From Harryflintia acetispora (lineage in GTDB: Bacteria > Bacillota > Clostridia > Oscillospirales > Ruminococcaceae): DNA of 64,000 nt. Shown here piece after piece: positions 59,998-64,000 of the stretch. The notes below the pieces were generated by a model that saw only the letters and a list, made by a program, of their open reading frames with translations, was not told where the DNA came from and ran no database searches. A program made the translations under genes and the position numbers. The stretch's first letter is position 1. Each line of letters opens with the position of its first letter. The stretch is from the NCBI GenBank assembly GCA_004340125.1, contig SLUK01000001.1, positions 186,001 to 250,000 of the forward strand, read 5' to 3'.

Positions 59998-60007
59998 AGG
60001 TAAACAC

Positions 60008-61585
60008 ATGTACACCCCCAAAAACCGCAAGCGCACGCGCAAATATAACGCCGGCTACGCCGACCTGGTCAACACCGGGGCCGCCCTGCGGCGGCGGGAC
60101 AGCCATTGGCGGGTGACCTCCAAGCTCAACGTGATCCTCCTGGTGGGAGTGCTCGCGTCCTTTGGCGTGCTCTCGCTGGTGCTTCCAAAGCCCACCGTGT
60201 CGGAGTATGAGAACCGCAGCCTGCAGGAGATGCCACACTTTTCGCTGCAGGGCCTTGTCTCGGGGAAGTACATCGAGGAGCTGGAGCTCTACTATTCCGA
60301 CAGCTTCCCGCTGCGCGAGAATTTCGTGCGCGCGGCGGCGAATATCCAGGAGGACTTCGGGGTGGACCTGGGCGGGCGGCTGCACACCGCGCCCGACCCG
60401 GTTCATCAGGACGAGACGCCCTCCCCCGCGCCGTCCCGGCCCGAGCCCCAGGATTCGGCCGTGCCGGTGGAAAATGGATACGAGACCCCCGCCGAGGAGA
60501 CGCCCGAGATCCCCACGGTGGCGGACGACGGCGCGATGGGCGAGCAGTACGGCTCGGTCTTTATCTACAAGGGCCAGGCGCTGCCGCTCTTCTCACCCAG
60601 TGAGCAGAATTCCCGCCGCTATGCGCAGGCGATCAACGACTATCACGCCGCCCTGGGCGATTCGGCGCAGATCTATAATCTCATTGTCCCCGCGCACATC
60701 GAGTTTGCGCTGCCCGAGCGGCTGCAGGACATCACTTCGCCCGAGAAGCCGAACATCGACTTCATCTACTCCCTTCTGGAGCCCGGGATCAAGCCGGTGG
60801 ACGCCTATACAAACCTCCTGCTCCACAATGACGAGTACCTCTATTTCGCCACCGACCACCACTGGACGGGGCTCGGGGCCTACTACGCCTATCAGGCGTT
60901 TTGTGAGCAGGCGGGCTTTGAGCCGGTGCCGCTGGAGAGTATGGAGAAGCGCACGCTGGAAAACTTTATCGGCAGCCTTTATACCCAGACGCAGAACTCC
61001 TCGCTGCTCAAGAACCCCGACCATGTGGATTACTGGATCATCCCCACCCCGCACAAGGTGGAGCAATACCTGCGCGGCTCGCCCTACCAGGGGCGGGAGA
61101 CCACCCTGCTGGGCGAGTACGCCAAGAGCCCCAACAGCTATTCGGTTTTTTTGCAGGGGGACTATCCACTGACCAAGATCACCACCAACATCAAGAACGG
61201 GCGGAAGATCGCGGTGGTCAAGGAATCCTTCGGTAACGCCTTCTCCCCCTTCCTGGTCAACCACTATGAGGAGGTCTACGTGGTGGACCAGCGCTATTTC
61301 CAGCTCAACCTGGTCGACTATATGAAGGAGCACGGCATCAACGAGCTGCTCTTCATCAACAATATTTTCGCCGCCAACACCGCGGTGCGCATTTCGGAGA
61401 TCGAGCGGCTGCGCACCCAGACCTTCCTGCCCTATAACCCGCCCGCGCCAAAGGAGGAGGCATCCTCGCAGGAGAGCTCCTCCGAGGGCGGGGAGGATGA
61501 GGAAAAGGCATCCAGCTCCTCGAAGCCCGAGAAGCGTTCGGGCGGGTATGACCGGGACTACTGGGAAAAGAAGAGAGACGACTAA
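60008..61585 (+). CDS. DHHW/AlgJ-AlgX-like protein, partner of MBOAT
   Basis: A 525-aa protein. A basic N-terminus, one membrane segment (VILLVGVLASFGVLSLVL), then an extracytoplasmic SGNH-hydrolase-like domain with NRSLQEMPHF at the start, ATDHHWTGLGAYYAY (the DHHW signature) and KESFGNAFSPFLVNHYEEVY. A Pro-rich segment (~135-165) and a Ser/Glu/Lys-rich tail look disordered. It most likely completes transfer of acetyl groups that the MBOAT protein brings outside. Confidence 0.9.
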   Translation: MYTPKNRKRTRKYNAGYADLVNTGAALRRRDSHWRVTSKLNVILLVGVLASFGVLSLVLPKPTVSEYENRSLQEMPHFSLQGLVSGKYIEELELYYSDSFPLRENFVRAAANIQEDFGVDLGGRLHTAPDPVHQDETPSPAPSRPEPQDSAVPVENGYETPAEETPEIPTVADDGAMGEQYGSVFIYKGQALPLFSPSEQNSRRYAQAINDYHAALGDSAQIYNLIVPAHIEFALPERLQDITSPEKPNIDFIYSLLEPGIKPVDAYTNLLLHNDEYLYFATDHHWTGLGAYYAYQAFCEQAGFEPVPLESMEKRTLENFIGSLYTQTQNSSLLKNPDHVDYWIIPTPHKVEQYLRGSPYQGRETTLLGEYAKSPNSYSVFLQGDYPLTKITTNIKNGRKIAVVKESFGNAFSPFLVNHYEEVYVVDQRYFQLNLVDYMKEHGINELLFINNIFAANTAVRISEIERLRTQTFLPYNPPAPKEEASSQESSSEGGEDEEKASSSSKPEKRSGGYDRDYWEKKRDD

Positions 61586-61604
61586 ATCAAAAGGAGGGAG
61601 CCGG

Positions 61605-62474
61605 GTGTTCCAGCTCAATCTGGTAAAGTATTTCAAATCCCACACCAGCGAGACGGTGCGCGCCTATGTGCAGAACACCGTGAGCACCAGCCTGCCGGTC
61701 TACGGCGTGCCGCTGCGGGATATCCGGGCGCTGGCCAAGACGATCAGCGGGGCGGATGCCGCGGCCTATGTGGATTTCTATATGGTGCCCACCTCCTACG
61801 AGCACGCCATGCTCTCGGCGATGGTGATCGGCAGGGCGACCTACAACGATTTGGTGGAGTACATGTATATCGTGGACTCGTTCATGGATTTCGTGGACAA
61901 CTGGTCGGTCTGCGACACCTTTGCCGCCGCGCTCAAGATCGTGGGCAAGCGCCGGGAGCTGTTTTGGGATTTTGTCAAAGACCTGGTGGCCAGCGGCGAG
62001 GAGTACCGCGCGCGGCTGGGGTATGTGCTGATGCTCTATTACTATCTGGACGAGCCGGCCTATTTTGAGCGGATCTGCAAGGTGATGGAGCGTTATCCCA
62101 CCGAGCAGCATTTCGTGGAGTACGCCAAGGCCTGGCTGCTTTCCTACGCCTGGCGCAGCTATCCGCAGCAGACGGGCCGGTTTTTGGTGCGCTCGGGGCT
62201 TTGCGATCAGACCAAGCTGACCGCCGTGCGAAAAATATTGGCGTTCCGGGATATTCCGCAGAGCGATAAGCAGCCCGTGCGCGGTCTGCAGGACGTGCTG
62301 CAAAAGCGCGAGCGCATGCTGCGCGCCCAGCGCCGCGCCGAGGAGCGCGCCGAGGGCGGGGGGCGCCCCCGCAAGCCGAAGGCGCCCGGAGTGCGTCAGC
62401 TGGAGTATGAGCGCATCCGCGCTCTGGTGGAGAGCACCCGGTGCGAGCAGCAGGAAAAGGAGAGCAAGGTATGA
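61605..62474 (+). CDS. AlkD-like DNA alkylation repair protein
   Basis: A 289-aa HEAT-repeat protein of the AlkC/AlkD family, whose members are DNA glycosylases that remove alkylated bases. The pattern starts VYGVPLRDIRALAKTI and includes FMDFVDNWSVCDTFA, with the Asp/Trp residues typical of the family, and YAKAWLLSYAWRSYP. The last ~60 residues are an Arg/Lys/Glu-rich extension. GTG 61605 follows AAGGAGGGAGCC; the longer frame lies inside the previous gene. It overlaps the lipoprotein gene by 4 nt. Confidence 0.88.
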   Translation: MFQLNLVKYFKSHTSETVRAYVQNTVSTSLPVYGVPLRDIRALAKTISGADAAAYVDFYMVPTSYEHAMLSAMVIGRATYNDLVEYMYIVDSFMDFVDNWSVCDTFAAALKIVGKRRELFWDFVKDLVASGEEYRARLGYVLMLYYYLDEPAYFERICKVMERYPTEQHFVEYAKAWLLSYAWRSYPQQTGRFLVRSGLCDQTKLTAVRKILAFRDIPQSDKQPVRGLQDVLQKRERMLRAQRRAEERAEGGGRPRKPKAPGVRQLEYERIRALVESTRCEQQEKESKV

Positions 62475-63409
62475 GGCGGCGGCTGACGGCCCTTTTGCTG
62501 GCCATGGCGCTGCTGCTGTGCTCCTGCGGCCGGCAGGCGAAGAACGCGGGGCAGCAGCCCGAGGCGGCGGTTTTGGCGGTGGCGGTGGCGAAGGACTGCC
62601 CCGAAGCGGCGCTGCGGGTGCTGGAGGACTTCTGCGACGACATCGAGCGGCTCTCGGGGAACCGCTTGGGGGTTCAGCTGCAGCACTGGGAGGATCCGAT
62701 GCTGAGCGGCGCGCAGGTGGTCTTTGCCGGGTCCGACACGCTGGCGCAGGCGCTGCCGGCCTTCGCCGCGCTGCAGGCCGACTTCACCTTCAGCTCCTTC
62801 TCCCAGATGAACGACGCGCTGAACGCTCCCACGGTGCAGGAGCTCCTGTCAGCTCCGCTGCGAAGCCGGTACGGCTACGAGGTGCAGAGCGCCTTCTACT
62901 GCGGCAGGCAGTACCTGTTGGGGGTGCGAAACGATCTGACGGGCGCGGTGCGCACGGACGATTCGGACGCCATGCGTTGGGCGGTGCGGGACGTGCGGGA
63001 CGGCACGATCGAACTGCGCGCGCTGACCGTGGGCGCCTCCTTCCCCAAGGATACCCTGTATTATGCCGATACCGAGACGCTCGCCGGCCTCCTCCCTCCC
63101 CAAACCGGGGAGCTGGTGCTCTGCGACCTTGGGTACCGTTACCAAACGGGGATGCTCTGCCTGCGCGAGGGCCTGCAAAAGGAGCTGGGCCAAAGGGACT
63201 ACGCCACCGTGCTGGAGGCGGCGGCAATCGCGCGCCCCGCCTGCGAGGCGGCTTACCGGCAGCTGGACGAGGAGATCGCCGCAGCCCTGCCGGACCGGGT
63301 CGGGCCCTCCACCCGCCTGCGGCGGCAGGTGCGGGAGGAACAGGCAGGCCTTACCCTCTTCCAGCAGTGGCAGCAGCTTTACCAGGCCATTGAGGAGTAC
63401 GGACGCTAG
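62471..63409 (+). CDS. lipoprotein, possibly a DctP/TRAP-like solute-binding protein
   Basis: A 312-aa protein with a lipoprotein signal peptide (MRRRLTALLLAMALLLCSCG; lipobox ending at Cys18). The mature part (NRLGVQLQHWEDPMLSGAQVVFAGSD, FYCGRQYLLGVRNDL, AIARPACEAAYRQLDEEI) has the pattern of periplasmic solute-binding proteins and slightly resembles DctP-type receptors, but no transporter genes are nearby. ATG 62471 overlaps the alkylation repair gene stop. Function uncertain. Confidence 0.75.
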   Translation: MRRRLTALLLAMALLLCSCGRQAKNAGQQPEAAVLAVAVAKDCPEAALRVLEDFCDDIERLSGNRLGVQLQHWEDPMLSGAQVVFAGSDTLAQALPAFAALQADFTFSSFSQMNDALNAPTVQELLSAPLRSRYGYEVQSAFYCGRQYLLGVRNDLTGAVRTDDSDAMRWAVRDVRDGTIELRALTVGASFPKDTLYYADTETLAGLLPPQTGELVLCDLGYRYQTGMLCLREGLQKELGQRDYATVLEAAAIARPACEAAYRQLDEEIAAALPDRVGPSTRLRRQVREEQAGLTLFQQWQQLYQAIEEYGR

Positions 63410-63473
63410 GGGCAGTAAAAAGGGATGCTCGCCGTCGGCAGAAAAGGCGAGCCCGACAGAAGGTGGGGATATT

Positions 63474-63866
63474 TTGGCGCTTGATCTTGTGGGATGGAAT
63501 GTTGTCCTGGATTCCGATCATGCAGACGAGCTGTCTGCATTTTATGAAAGACTGCTCGGCTGGACGCGGTTCAAAGGTGAAGAATATACAGTCTTGACGG
63601 ACCTGGAGCAGAAGGGCCTTCCAACCTGGATTACCATTCAGCAGGCGGACGATTATGTGCCGCCCGTTTGGCCTGCGGAACGGGAAGAACAACAGCAGAT
63701 GGCGCATTTGGACTTCCATGTCAAGGATGTGGAGGAAGCCGTGAAGCATGCTCTGGCATGTGGCGCCGCCATGTCTGAAATTCAATTCGATGATCGCTGG
63801 CGGGTGATGCTCGACCCTGCGGGACATCCGTTCTGTCTGCTTCCTCCCATTATGCCTTGGATGTAA
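63474..63866 (+). CDS. VOC (glyoxalase/dioxygenase) superfamily protein
   Basis: A 130-aa protein with two VOC beta-alpha-beta modules: LDLVGWNVVLDSDHADELSAFYERLLGW and MAHLDFHVKDVEEAVKHALACGA, ending WRVMLDPAGHPFCLLP. The metal-ligand positions are only partly His/Glu, so the activity is open. TTG 63474 follows AAGGTGGGG; the long frame before it lies in the lipoprotein gene. A strong terminator follows. Confidence 0.85.
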   Translation: MALDLVGWNVVLDSDHADELSAFYERLLGWTRFKGEEYTVLTDLEQKGLPTWITIQQADDYVPPVWPAEREEQQQMAHLDFHVKDVEEAVKHALACGAAMSEIQFDDRWRVMLDPAGHPFCLLPPIMPWM

Positions 63867-63882
63867 TCAGGACTTGCATGCA

Positions 63883-63927
63883 AAAAACCCGCCCCGGACG
63901 CTTTAAGCGCCCGGGGCGGGTTTTTTA
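63883..63927. terminator. bidirectional terminator
   Basis: AAAAAACCCGCCCCGG and CCCGGGGCGGGTTTTTT form a long stem between the VOC gene and a convergent gene at the window edge. Confidence 0.9.
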
Positions 63928-63936
63928 ACAGAAGAT

Positions 63937-64000
63937 TATTTGATGATCTCGCCGTAGACCTCGCCGGCGCATCCGGCGGCGTTGGATTCGTCGGTGTCAA
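63937..64000 (-). CDS. 3' end of an unidentified gene, cut by the window edge
   Basis: The last 20 codons of a leftward gene read DTDESNAAGCAGEVYGEIIK then TAA, immediately before a terminator on that strand. Too short to assign; the GC-rich codon use is host-like. Confidence 0.6.

Noticed and set aside
1..64000. CRISPR arrays
   Set aside because: No regularly spaced direct repeats and no cas genes; the four 29-nt repeats are kilobases apart.

Overview
The window reads as chromosome from a moderately high-GC, endospore-forming, anaerobic Firmicute (Clostridia, probably Oscillospiraceae/Ruminococcaceae-like). This rests on an oriC-type cluster (mnmE-mnmG-rsmG-noc-parA-parB with three parS sites), a rpsT/gpr/spoIIP/lepA/hemW sporulation-translation cluster, spoVAC-AD-AE, and Firmicute-type SecA, sigma-factor and DMT/MBOAT genes. 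The species cannot be named from sequence alone.

Layout. 1-7.1 kb: tRNA modification, rRNA methylation and chromosome segregation genes, then an acyl-ACP thioesterase, all on +. 7.2-10.5 kb: two nitrilase-fold proteins that lack the catalytic cysteine, and hemW, on -. 10.7-17.5 kb: lepA, a small membrane protein, spoIIP, gpr, divergent rpsT, and the spoVAC-AD-AE operon.

17.7-49.8 kb is an accessory region at a tRNA-Pro(TGG) locus. The 5' half of one tRNA-Pro gene lies at 17729-17767 and the matching 3' half lies 28.9 kb away at 46655-46699. The two halves share an 8-bp core in the anticodon loop, and their anticodon-stem arms pair perfectly with each other. An intact tRNA-Pro gene at 17799-17874 sits just inside the left end, as if the element broke the host gene and brought a replacement. 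The element looks like an integrative mobilizable element: tyrosine integrase, excisionase, MobP-type relaxase, accessory Mob protein, candidate oriT, HTH protein, and a second pair of coupled recombinase genes. It has no visible conjugation pore. Several backbone genes are broken (a DUF6550-like gene, a rhodanese, a possible uracil-DNA-glycosylase-like protein).

The main cargo (27.1-42.6 kb, AT-richer than the mobility genes) is a leftward defence operon: XRE regulator, a 1059-aa protein of unknown role, BrxP (PAPS-reductase fold plus ferredoxin-like cysteines plus DUF4007), BrxC-like ATPase, PglZ, a short BrxL without the Lon protease part, a small CxxC/CxxC protein, and a cysteine desulfurase. 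This is a type 4 BREX system carrying its own sulfur-supply genes, which suggests a sulfur-based (phosphorothioate-like) DNA mark. A GmrSD-like type IV restriction protein stands alone near the left end. Right of the element (46.7-49.8 kb) is more AT-rich accessory DNA (degenerate HNH protein, PIN-winged-helix protein, gene remnants), ending at a third, 13-nt tRNA-Pro 3' remnant. This suggests stepwise growth of the island.

50.3-64 kb returns to host-like GC-rich DNA: TrmO-type methyltransferase, an ECF-like sigma factor coupled to a DUF2461 protein, DUF134 plus NifX-like pair with a clear promoter/operator, RidA, a YheO/DauR-type regulator, secA, a DMT exporter, an MBOAT/DHHW acetylation pair, an AlkD-like repair protein, a lipoprotein, a VOC protein, and the 3' end of one more gene.
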